A stretch of 64,000 bases of DNA from CAYQJL01 sp964612295 (GTDB taxonomy: Bacteria > Eisenbacteria > RBG-16-71-46 > CAIMUX01 > WJJG01), in NCBI GenBank assembly GCA_964612295.1, contig CAZTDY010000003.1, forward strand, positions 62,001 through 126,000, read 5' to 3'. The position numbers were made by a program, and so were the translations under genes. The notes beneath the pieces are model-generated. The model was not told the origin of the DNA. It did no database searches and was given only the letters and a program-made list of their open reading frames with translations. This document shows positions 25,896-34,165 of the stretch, piece after piece; position 1 is the first letter of the stretch; every line of letters begins with the position of its first letter.

Positions 25896-27269
25896 CTACC
25901 TCACGTACCCCAACGACCTGAGCGCCTCGATCTCCTGCTCCCGAAGTTTGACCGTGCGTGACTGCGCGAGGGGCATCTGCGCTTCGAGGCTGCGCATTTG
26001 CTCGAGCAGATGATCTCGTTTCTCGGGGTTTTCTGCGCTCAGCTCGCGCCTCTCCCCCGGATCCTCGGCGATGTGATAGAGCTCAAGCGTCGGGGAGGGA
26101 ATCTCGGTCTCGATGAGTTTCCACCCCTCGATCATCAGTGATCGTCTGCGGATCGTCTTGACCGCCATCAGGCTGGCCTCGGCGTAGACCGGCACCTCCC
26201 AGTCCTCGGCGGGCGCCCCCTCCATCAGGGGAATGAGACTCTGACCCTGCACGTCGCCCAGGTAGTACAAACCCATCATGTCGAGCAGGGTGGGCAAGAG
26301 ATCCACGTGCCGGGTGACCGCCTCAACCTTTCGCGGTTCCTCTCTTCGCGAATCGTGGATGAAGAGCGGAACACGGAGCTGGTCTTCGTAGAGCGTGTAA
26401 CCGTGAAGCACGGATCCGTGCTCGAGGAACTCCTCGCCGTGATCGGCCACAAAGACGATGATCGTGTTCTCGTAGAGTCCCCGGTCCTTCAGGGTTTGGA
26501 TAAACCGTCCGATCTCGTCGTCGAAGTACTTGATCTCCTGATCGTAGAGCCCTTCGAGTTCCTGGACGTCCCTTGCGTCGACGGTCAGCTTCCCCGCGAC
26601 GATCTGGTCGAGCTGGGAATGCTGGCCGGTGATCGGACCGCGGTACCCTGCATCGACAAACAGCCGCTTGTACTCACGGGGTGCCGTGTAGGGGCTGTGG
26701 GGTTCCATGTAGTGCAAGTAGAGGAAGAACGGCTTCTCGGGACGTTGTTGTAGAACCGCCAGCGCTGCTTTGTTGACGGCTTTGACATTGCCGGCCCCCA
26801 CCGGCTGATAGACCTCGAAACCCTGCGCGAAGCCGAACCGCTCGGTGACGTTCAGGTTGGTGATGAACCCGTAGCAGTGATACCCCTCGTTGCGGAGCAA
26901 CTCAGCAAGGGTCGTCTGCTCCTCACCCAGGACGCCTTTGGCATCCCAGTGAATGAGCGGATTGATGACACCATGGCTGCGCGGATGCAGGCCGGTGATG
27001 ATGCTCGCCACCGCGGGACCGGTGCGTGACGCGGTGGAGTAGTGGTTTTCGAAGATGATCGACTCGGCGGCCAGGGTATCGATGTTCGGCGAGGTGCCGC
27101 GTGCGTAGCCGCTGTAGTGAAGATGGTCGGCCCGCAGCGTGTCGACCAGGATGATGATCAGATTCGGCGGGCCTTTGGCCGGCGCGATGCGATCGCAGGA
27201 GGGGCCGAAGAGGATCAAGACCGCCAAGGCCAGAACCCAGATTGTCTGCTGCAGATGAACGACCTTCAT
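25896..27269 (-). CDS. Exported sulfatase-fold (alkaline phosphatase superfamily) hydrolase
   Basis: 457 residues. The N-terminus has a hydrophobic signal ending FGPSCDR, lipoprotein-like but with a poor lipobox. The catalytic domain begins NLIIILVDTLRADHL with the metal-binding Asp, and later has DHGEEFLEHG. At the nucleophile site, TGPAVASIITG aligns with the sulfatase CSPSRAALLTG, so Thr stands where formylglycine-forming Cys or Ser would be. That predicts a phosphatase, phosphodiesterase or phosphotransferase rather than a classical sulfatase. The C-terminal end (LRSLGYVR) is typical of this family. It shares a direction with the methyltransferase 82 bp upstream. Substrate unknown. Confidence 0.85.
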   Translation of the reverse strand: MKVVHLQQTIWVLALAVLILFGPSCDRIAPAKGPPNLIIILVDTLRADHLHYSGYARGTSPNIDTLAAESIIFENHYSTASRTGPAVASIITGLHPRSHGVINPLIHWDAKGVLGEEQTTLAELLRNEGYHCYGFITNLNVTERFGFAQGFEVYQPVGAGNVKAVNKAALAVLQQRPEKPFFLYLHYMEPHSPYTAPREYKRLFVDAGYRGPITGQHSQLDQIVAGKLTVDARDVQELEGLYDQEIKYFDDEIGRFIQTLKDRGLYENTIIVFVADHGEEFLEHGSVLHGYTLYEDQLRVPLFIHDSRREEPRKVEAVTRHVDLLPTLLDMMGLYYLGDVQGQSLIPLMEGAPAEDWEVPVYAEASLMAVKTIRRRSLMIEGWKLIETEIPSPTLELYHIAEDPGERRELSAENPEKRDHLLEQMRSLEAQMPLAQSRTVKLREQEIEALRSLGYVR

Positions 27270-27351
27270 AGGGTGAGACTAACAGGGCGCACTCCTCTTC
27301 TCAATCCCGCTCATTTGGCTCGAGATTGGTGGGACATGCATCTACCCGCGC

Positions 27352-28104
27352 CTACTTCCGGGCCGTGATAACCAGTCGCTTGGCCGTCTGATCGTACGGG
27401 TCGCCGGTCAGGCTGCCGTAGGCAGCGGCCTCCCGGAACCCAGCCGCCAGCAAGAGCCCCTTGAGCTCGGCCGCCGAAAACAGGCGGTGATCGAACCTGT
27501 GTTCGCTCACCTGACCGTCACGCACCAGGGTCCAGGTGTTTCTCATCCGCTCCCAATCCCCACCCAGGGTGCGTTCCTCCAGGAAGAGGGTCCCATCCTC
27601 CTCCCGAGACCAATTGCTGGACTTGAAGATCCGGGCGAGAACCTCCTTCCCCATCAGTTTCATGACCAGGACGCCGCCGGGACGCAGGCTCTCGCAGAGG
27701 TGGGTCAGCACCCGTTCGTCATCGCGCGGATCGTCGGAGTACCCGAACGAGGTGAAGAGGTTGAGCGCCAGGTCGAAGGCGGCCGGGCGGCAGAAGATGC
27801 GCATGTCCTCCTGAACGAATTCGATGTCAAGACTCTCCTGGGCGGCCGCCTCGCGGGCGCGGTCCAGATAGGCCCGGGTGCGGTCCACCCCGGTGACCTT
27901 GAAGCCCCGGCGGGCAAGTTCGAGGCTGTGCCGCCCTGGCCCGCAGCAGAGGTCCAGAACGGCGGCGCCGGAACCCACTCCCGTCAGGGCGAGAAACTGA
28001 TCACATTGCTCGACGCTCATCGCAAAGCGCTCCTCGCCGAAAAGAAACGCCTCAAAGGTGTGCCAGAAGGAATCCTGCTCGAACCAGGGCTGATCGGAGG
28101 TCAT
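27352..28104 (-). CDS. Class I SAM-dependent methyltransferase
   Basis: 250 residues from the ATG at 28104, which follows AAAGGAGA by 7 nt; the frame is open further upstream but without methyltransferase character. Motif I is VLDLCCGPGRHSLELA, followed by VTGVDRT (acidic residue binding the SAM ribose), then FVQEDMR and LNLFTSFGY for later motifs, with SLRPGGVLVMKL as post-motif. Length and motif order fit small-molecule methyltransferases of the Methyltransf_25 type. The substrate is unknown. It lies between the divergent decarboxylase and the sulfatase-fold gene. Confidence 0.85.
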   Translation of the reverse strand: MTSDQPWFEQDSFWHTFEAFLFGEERFAMSVEQCDQFLALTGVGSGAAVLDLCCGPGRHSLELARRGFKVTGVDRTRAYLDRAREAAAQESLDIEFVQEDMRIFCRPAAFDLALNLFTSFGYSDDPRDDERVLTHLCESLRPGGVLVMKLMGKEVLARIFKSSNWSREEDGTLFLEERTLGGDWERMRNTWTLVRDGQVSEHRFDHRLFSAAELKGLLLAAGFREAAAYGSLTGDPYDQTAKRLVITARK

Positions 28105-28329
28105 GGCGGGTCTCCTTTCGAGAGTCCGGACGGGCTGGGCCAAGTCTCTGCCCAGACTTGGCCCCTGGCCCAGGGCCGTTTTCAGCATCGCTCCCCGGCG
28201 AGTTCGGTCCGGGGCATGCGAGCCGGGGCATTCGAACCGGGGAGATTGTCAGCGGCCCGGCCCAGGTGCTATGATCATCTCTTCCCGAATCCGAGGCGTG
28301 TGAACCACCGACCAGCAGGCGGCTTACCG

Positions 28330-29937
28330 GTGTCCGATCGACCCGACACACCAAAGAAGGGGGCCGCTGAGCCCTCACCGCCGGAGGCGGCCGACTCGAT
28401 CATGGATCGAGTGCGCAACCGCCCCCTGTTCATCCTCCCGGATGGATCGAATCGGGAGGCGGTGCACGCCCTGGGCCAGATGTTCCTCGACCTGACCGTC
28501 GATGCACTCGCTTCGGCACAGCGGCGCCCGCCGCTCGCCGGCGACGCGGGCGAGCCGCCCCTGCCGGCCGGCTACGAACCTCCGTGCGAGGGCCAGGATC
28601 CCGAGCGCCTCATGCAGACCATTCGGGAGCAGATCCTGCCGCGCGCGCTCAACGTATCCCACCCGGGGTATGCGGGCCACATGGATACGCTGGCCAGCGC
28701 CATCGGGGCGTTCTCCGACATCCTCGTCTCCGCCCTCAACAACAACATGCTCTGCTGGGAGATGTCGCCGGTCTTCACCGAGATGGAGGCCAGGCTCCTC
28801 GCTTGGTTCACTCAGGCGATCGGATGGCCCCGGCCCCTGGGCCCGCGCGATCCGCGCGCGACCGGCTTCTTGGTGAGTGGCGGCAGTCTCGCGAACCTGT
28901 CGGCGCTGCTCGCGGCGCGCAATGCCCTTTGCGGACCGGCGTTTCGTGAGATGGGGCTGGCCGCGGCGCCCGGACCTCCCATCATCCTGGCATCCGAGGA
29001 GGTCCACTACTCGCTCGACAAGATCGCCAATATTCTGGGGCTGGGCGCCCGGGGCCTGGTCAAGATTCCCACCGACGCGAACATGCGCATGGACCCCGCC
29101 GCCCTGCGAGAGACACTGAGGCGGCTCCGTCGCAACGGCCACTGGCCGTTCTGCGTGGTGGGCATCGCGGGCACCACCGTGACCGGGGCCATCGATCCGC
29201 TGGAGGAGCTCGGCGAGATTGCCCGCAGCGAGAACCTGTGGTTCCACGTCGATGCGGCCTACGGCGGATCGCTGCTGATCTCCACCGGCACGCACTTAGA
29301 CTCCGCCCGGCGGCTCTTGAGCGGGATCGAGCTTGCCGATTCGGTCACGTTCAATCCGCAGAAGTGGTTGTTCGTGCCGAAGACCTGCGCCGGCATCTTC
29401 TTCCGCGACGGTCATCGGGTGGCCGATGCCGTGCGCGAGACCTTCCCCTACGCGGGATCGCGCGGGGCGGGGATCTCAGAGGACCGCCGCAACGTGGGCG
29501 AGTACACCATCCAGGGGACCCGCCGCGTGGACATTCTGAAGCTGTGGCTCACGCTCGAGCACTTCGGCCGGGATCTTCTGTCGGAGCTGATGGCGGAGTG
29601 CCTTCGCCGCGCACGGGTTCTGGCCGCGAAGATCGAGGCGGACCCCGAATTCGACCTTCTCACCCGTCCCCAGCTCAACATCGTCTGCTTCCGCTATACG
29701 CCGGCGGACTGGGATCGCGAGCAGAAGGCGGAGGAGATCGATAAGCTCAACAAACAGATTCACGCGCGGCTGGAAGAGGAAGGGGCCGGATGGATCTCGC
29801 TGCCGCGTCACCGGGGACGCCGCTGGCTGCGCTTCGTGATTCTCCATCCGCTCGCCGACGGCACCCGGCTCAGTCAGATTCTGCAGAGGGTCGCGGCGCT
29901 GGGCCGAGGGTTCGCGAAGCAGGAGCCGACGGCCTAG
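28330..29937 (+). CDS. PLP-dependent group II amino-acid decarboxylase
   Basis: 535 residues from the GTG at 28330; an ATG at 28402 is an alternative, and neither has a strong ribosome site. Fold-type I PLP features: LSALLAARNAL after VSGGSLAN (phosphate-binding region), FHVDAAYGGS (the Asp that pairs with the pyridine nitrogen), and NPQKW with the Schiff-base Lys (about residue 345) where most relatives have NPHKW or DPHKW. Related enzymes decarboxylate aromatic amino acids, glutamate, aspartate or cysteic acid; I cannot assign the substrate. It is convergent with a gamma-glutamyl-hydrolase-like gene, 6 bp apart. Confidence 0.87.
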   Translation: MSDRPDTPKKGAAEPSPPEAADSIMDRVRNRPLFILPDGSNREAVHALGQMFLDLTVDALASAQRRPPLAGDAGEPPLPAGYEPPCEGQDPERLMQTIREQILPRALNVSHPGYAGHMDTLASAIGAFSDILVSALNNNMLCWEMSPVFTEMEARLLAWFTQAIGWPRPLGPRDPRATGFLVSGGSLANLSALLAARNALCGPAFREMGLAAAPGPPIILASEEVHYSLDKIANILGLGARGLVKIPTDANMRMDPAALRETLRRLRRNGHWPFCVVGIAGTTVTGAIDPLEELGEIARSENLWFHVDAAYGGSLLISTGTHLDSARRLLSGIELADSVTFNPQKWLFVPKTCAGIFFRDGHRVADAVRETFPYAGSRGAGISEDRRNVGEYTIQGTRRVDILKLWLTLEHFGRDLLSELMAECLRRARVLAAKIEADPEFDLLTRPQLNIVCFRYTPADWDREQKAEEIDKLNKQIHARLEEEGAGWISLPRHRGRRWLRFVILHPLADGTRLSQILQRVAALGRGFAKQEPTA

Positions 29938-29943
29938 CGCGGC

Positions 29944-30750
29944 CTAGTCCCTCCCCTGCGCCCGCCGGTAGGCCCGCGCTTCACTCACCAGGACCTCAAA
30001 CAGCCTGCGATGAGGTTCATGGGCCTGTAAACACTCGGGGTGCCACTGAACGGCGGTGAGAAACCGATCAGAAGGCTGCTCCGGCTCCATCGCCTCGATC
30101 ACGCCATCCGATGTCCACGAGATCGCCTTCCATCCGGGCGCGAGATTCTCCACCACTTGATGGTGGAAACTGTTCGTGGCCACGGTCGTTGCTCCCAGGA
30201 TCGAAGCCAACCGGGTTTGTGCGGTGACCTCGACCTCGTGGGCCAGATAGTCCCGGGGATGGGTCTTGGCGAAGTCGTGTCGCTGGGCGTCCGGGCGCAG
30301 AGCCTCCAGGTCCTGGCAGAGCGATCCTCCGAGGGCGACGTTGAGCACCTGCATGCCCCGACAGATCGCGAGCACCGGCATCTGACTCTCGAGGAGGAGC
30401 TCGATGAGGTGCATCTCCATTTCGTCGCGTTCTGCATCAGGTGGCTGACAGGCCGGATGCAACTCCTGCCCGTAGTAGCTCGGATGCAAGTCCCCCCCAC
30501 CGGATAAGCAAACCGCATCGAGCGACAGCGGCGTCTTCCCGTCGGGGGACACATACAGCTTCATCTCCTCTGGATTGCCGGGCACTAGGGAGATCGGCAT
30601 TCCACCTGCCTGGCGGATCGCATCGTAGTAAGCCCGCGACATGCTGTAAGAAACAGACGTGTTGGCGTTCTTGGGGACATGGAGCATGAGCGGCAGCCCG
30701 ATGCGGGGCCGGGCGGCGAGATCTTGAAGCGTAGCCTGCTGAGGCGGCAT
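29944..30750 (-). CDS. Class I glutamine amidotransferase-like hydrolase (peptidase C26)
   Basis: 268 residues from the ATG at 30750; an upstream TTG is less likely. The triad is visible: nucleophile Cys in AICRGMQVLN, and His plus Glu in QWHPECLQ. SGGGDLHPSYYG near residue 100 is typical of the PuuD-like gamma-glutamyl-gamma-aminobutyrate hydrolase group. These cleave gamma-glutamyl amides in polyamine catabolism or similar routes. No other polyamine genes are near, so the exact substrate is open. It is convergent with the decarboxylase, which makes an amine-metabolism link tempting but unproven. Confidence 0.87.
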   Translation of the reverse strand: MPPQQATLQDLAARPRIGLPLMLHVPKNANTSVSYSMSRAYYDAIRQAGGMPISLVPGNPEEMKLYVSPDGKTPLSLDAVCLSGGGDLHPSYYGQELHPACQPPDAERDEMEMHLIELLLESQMPVLAICRGMQVLNVALGGSLCQDLEALRPDAQRHDFAKTHPRDYLAHEVEVTAQTRLASILGATTVATNSFHHQVVENLAPGWKAISWTSDGVIEAMEPEQPSDRFLTAVQWHPECLQAHEPHRRLFEVLVSEARAYRRAQGRD

Positions 30751-31009
30751 CCTTTTGACCCCTTTGGGTGTGACACGCAATCGGCACGTGGTTTCCGAGC
30801 CGCTACGATATCACATGTCCAGGCGGAGCACATCCTTGCGGCGCCGCTGGCCCCCTCGGCACGACAAACGCCAGATCCATCCAGTTGCGCGGCAACTTGC
30901 CGATCGTTTCCTGTGTAGGGAATACTGGCATGAATGCGCGCGCACAGCGCGTGCATCACCAGGTGTTCGGGGCCCCGGGCTCCGGACCAGGACCTAGGAG
31001 GTTCAACCC

Positions 31010-31570
31010 ATGCAATGCGCGCGTCTCCTACCCGCTCTCGTGGTTCTGCTCGCGGTCCTGATCGTTCTGCCCTCCTGCTCGCAGGTCAGGGTCCACACGT
31101 TGGCGGATCCCGATGCCAACTTCGAGACCTACAACACCTACGCGTTCCTCCCCAAGGGAGGAGCCAAGCAGAAGCTCAAGCCGGGGCCGCGAACCAAGGT
31201 CGTCCGCGATCCGCTCTTTCACGCCCACGTTCAAGACGCCGTCGAAGATGCACTTCTGGAGAAGGGCTACACACGGGTGACCGAGCCTCGCCGGGCCGAT
31301 CTGCTGATCGGTTACAGCACGGCGGTGAGCGACCAGGCTGATGTCATGCCTGCCGTCTACGGTGTCGGCTGGCGCGGCCGCGTGGTGAAGGTCCGTCCGG
31401 CCCACGTGAAGTGGTACAAGGAGGGGACCCTGGTCATCGACTTGGTCGATCGGCGTGGTGAGCATCTGGTGTGGCGCGGGGTGGGCGTCGGGGCGATGCG
31501 AGATCTGAGACCGGGCAACGATCTGAAGAGCGCGGTACGGGAAATCCTGGAGGAGCTGCCGTCCGGCTAG
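31010..31570 (+). CDS. DUF4136-type lipoprotein
   Basis: 186 residues with a lipoprotein signal (LLAVLIVLPSC, Cys23 after LPS). The mature part opens with VRVHTLADPDANFETYNTYAF, the characteristic DUF4136 pattern, and continues with the helix HVQDAVEDALLEKGYTRV and a strand-rich end. DUF4136 proteins are envelope lipoproteins of unknown role. The ATG follows TAGGAGG by 8 nt, one of the best ribosome sites here. The gene ends in the hairpin shared with the convergent kinase gene. Confidence 0.9.
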   Translation: MQCARLLPALVVLLAVLIVLPSCSQVRVHTLADPDANFETYNTYAFLPKGGAKQKLKPGPRTKVVRDPLFHAHVQDAVEDALLEKGYTRVTEPRRADLLIGYSTAVSDQADVMPAVYGVGWRGRVVKVRPAHVKWYKEGTLVIDLVDRRGEHLVWRGVGVGAMRDLRPGNDLKSAVREILEELPSG

Positions 31571-31593
31571 CCCGCCCTTGGGCCGCGGGCTAG
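31567..31593. terminator. Hairpin formed by the two convergent stop codons
   Basis: CTAGCCCGC (31567-31575) pairs perfectly with GCGGGCTAG (31585-31593) around a 9-nt loop. The TAG of the plus-strand lipoprotein gene and the TAG of the minus-strand kinase gene both lie in the outer arms. It is probably a compact two-way terminator. Confidence 0.65.
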
Positions 31594-34070
31594 GTCAACG
31601 CGCCATTCGTCCTCTCGGCATCCAGTGCGCGGTGGACGGCGTGGGCGAACGCCGTCGGCGTCAGCGGCTTTTTCAGAAACGTATGCGCTCCCCGATGGAG
31701 CGTCAGGTCCACTCGCTCACCCTCTGCATAGCCGGATACGATGATCGCCCTCTGGGTCGGATGACCCTTGAGGATCCTCCGGTAGGTCTCGGCCCCGTCG
31801 ATCCCGCCCGGCATGACCATGTCGAGAACCAGCAGGTCAAAGGCCTCGGACCCCAGCAGTTTGACGGCCTGCTCTCCGCTCTCCACGGCCTGGACGTGAT
31901 ACCCCAGGCGAGCCAGTAGCCTCGACGCGACACTCCGCTGGATTGGATCATCGTCAACCACCAGCACCTTCTCCGATCCGCCGACGACCTCCGCTGTATC
32001 CGGGGGGGACTGGTGGTCGTGGGTCACGGGGAAATACAGACACATCGAGGTTCCGCGACCGACCTCGCTCTCACAGTCGATGTACCCCCGGTGATCCTCC
32101 ATCACCGCATGCGTGACACTCAGACCCAGCCCCGACCCTCTCCTGCGATCCGAGGTCTTGGTGGTGAAGAATGGGTCGAACATCTTCGACATCGTTTCCG
32201 CAGACATGCCGCTCCCCGTATCGGCGATCGTCAGTCGCACGTACTCGCCTTTGGGAACCCGCTCGAGATGTCCGCGGACGTCATCCACGTAGAGATTCTC
32301 GGTTCGCAGCGTGAGAACGCCGGTATCCATCATCGCGTCCCGGGCATTGGCCAGCAGGTTCGTCACCGCGCGTGCGATCTGTGCGCCACCGCCCCTGATG
32401 CCCATCAAACCGGCGGCGAGGTCCAGTTCGACGACGAGCGACTTCGGCCGGGGAATCTCTCGTGCCGCCGCTTCCCGGACGATCTCATTCAGATCCACAA
32501 CGGTCTGCTCGTAGTGGCCACGCCTGCCGAGGGTCAGGAGTTGCTGATTGATGGCGGCCATCTGCTGGGCCGCACTCTCGATGGCGTCCATCAGCTCGTG
32601 CGCGGGGTGGCCGGGTTCCAGGAGATCCCGAATCAGGTCGGGGTAGGCGGTCAAAGGTCCCAGCAGGTTGTTGAAGTCGTGGGCCACCTGGCCCGCAATG
32701 CGCCCGGCTGTCTCCAGACGTTGGGCCCGCGTGGCGGCCTCCTGGAGCCTTCTGCGCTCGGTGACGTCCTGAACGGTCCCCAGTCTGGAGGTCTCGTTCC
32801 CCTCATCGTCGAAGTTCCTCTTCCACCGCAAGAGAACATGCCGGACCTCACCGTCCGGTCGCACGATGCGCCCCTCGAAGTCCGCCTGATTCCGAACCGA
32901 TTGCCCCTCCTTCAGGGCCTCTCGGACCAGCGGCAGGTCATCCGGGTGAAACACACTGTCGACGAAATCCTGGGTGACCGGCTGTGGCTGCCTGCCGACG
33001 ATGCGGAACATCTCTTCGGACCAGGCGATCCTGTCGGAGGAAACGTCGTGCAACCAGTCTCCGACGTGTGCAATCCGCTGCGCCTCGGTGAGCCGATTTT
33101 CACTCTGCCGAAGCGCCCGCTCGCTGCGCACGCGATCGGAGATATCCACCGTTAGAATCACGACCCGATCGACGGCACCCTCGCTGTCCTTGATCGCGTA
33201 GAACAGCTGTGAAACCCAGCGTGGCCCCTCCGCGCCGGGATGCTTGAGGCGCAGTTGGGGCACGTGGAAGACACCGCCTTCCTGGTAAACCCGCCGAACA
33301 TCCTCCCGCCACTCGCCCAGGTAGTCATCCCGCTCATCGAGTTCGAGTTGTGTCCGCTCGCGGCCTAGATAGTCGGCCAGGCTGGTCTCGGATACGTTCC
33401 AGATCTTTCGCCAGGAGGGGTTGAAGGAGAGCAGCCTGCCGAAGCGGTTCCGAACCGAGACCCCGACGGGCGAGTGCTCGATGACAGCGCGATTGAGTTC
33501 TTCGCTCTCCTGCAGATCGCGAAGGAGCATCAGGCTGCTGAGGCCGTCCTCGATTCGGCGGCTGACCTCCCGGAAGAGCGTCTCCTCCTGCTCGGTCCAG
33601 ACCCTCTCGTGCGTGCACTGGTGGATGCCGAAGATCCACTGCTCGCCGTGCTTCGGTCGCAACGAAATGAGAAGCTGAGACTGAATCGAGTGGTTCTCTG
33701 CGACAATCGGCGAGATGCGGCGCCCGAAAGTGCGGTAGAAGGGTGTCGGGAGCCCCGATCGCAAGACAGTGCGAATGTTCTCGGACGCCTCAGGCGTCAT
33801 CGGGATGTCTTGGTTCAGCGCTCCTGCTCCCGGCCATTCGGGGCGGCATCGTTCCATCGGGATCCGCCACGAGAGGGCGTCGGGGTCACAGGGAAACAGC
33901 AGCCAGGCGCGGTCGCATTCGAAGATGGAGAGGACCGAATCGAGGACTGCGGTCATCAGGTTCTCGACCCCGGCAGCCTCGCGAATCGCGCGATCCACCG
34001 ACTCCATGCTCTCGAGGAACCGGATGTGCGTGAGAAGCGCCTCGTTTGTACGGTCAGAATGTCGGTTCAT
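31590..34070 (-). CDS. PAS/GAF sensor histidine kinase with C-terminal receiver domain
   Basis: 826 residues with no membrane segment, so probably cytoplasmic. An N-terminal GAF-like domain (about 1-180) is followed by two PAS/PAC units (about 195-320 and 325-445, ending VDISDRVRSERAL and VQDVTERRRLQEA). The dimerisation domain has the phospho-acceptor His in VAHDFNNLLGPL (about residue 465). The ATPase domain has NLLANARDAM, DTGSGM and GSGLGLS. The C-terminal receiver has its phospho-acceptor Asp in LLVLDMVMPGG (about 750) and Lys in LKKPL. It is a hybrid kinase without output domain, so it needs a partner. It lies 95 bp after the other hybrid kinase gene, in the same direction. Confidence 0.93.
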   Translation of the reverse strand: MNRHSDRTNEALLTHIRFLESMESVDRAIREAAGVENLMTAVLDSVLSIFECDRAWLLFPCDPDALSWRIPMERCRPEWPGAGALNQDIPMTPEASENIRTVLRSGLPTPFYRTFGRRISPIVAENHSIQSQLLISLRPKHGEQWIFGIHQCTHERVWTEQEETLFREVSRRIEDGLSSLMLLRDLQESEELNRAVIEHSPVGVSVRNRFGRLLSFNPSWRKIWNVSETSLADYLGRERTQLELDERDDYLGEWREDVRRVYQEGGVFHVPQLRLKHPGAEGPRWVSQLFYAIKDSEGAVDRVVILTVDISDRVRSERALRQSENRLTEAQRIAHVGDWLHDVSSDRIAWSEEMFRIVGRQPQPVTQDFVDSVFHPDDLPLVREALKEGQSVRNQADFEGRIVRPDGEVRHVLLRWKRNFDDEGNETSRLGTVQDVTERRRLQEAATRAQRLETAGRIAGQVAHDFNNLLGPLTAYPDLIRDLLEPGHPAHELMDAIESAAQQMAAINQQLLTLGRRGHYEQTVVDLNEIVREAAAREIPRPKSLVVELDLAAGLMGIRGGGAQIARAVTNLLANARDAMMDTGVLTLRTENLYVDDVRGHLERVPKGEYVRLTIADTGSGMSAETMSKMFDPFFTTKTSDRRRGSGLGLSVTHAVMEDHRGYIDCESEVGRGTSMCLYFPVTHDHQSPPDTAEVVGGSEKVLVVDDDPIQRSVASRLLARLGYHVQAVESGEQAVKLLGSEAFDLLVLDMVMPGGIDGAETYRRILKGHPTQRAIIVSGYAEGERVDLTLHRGAHTFLKKPLTPTAFAHAVHRALDAERTNGALT

Positions 34071-34165
34071 GGCGTGATCACCCCAGTGATGCCTGTGGAA
34101 TCGCGTCCCTCATGGTGAACGATAAACCAACTTGGGGTGAGTCTTCAAGACTGGGGGGGGGGCTG

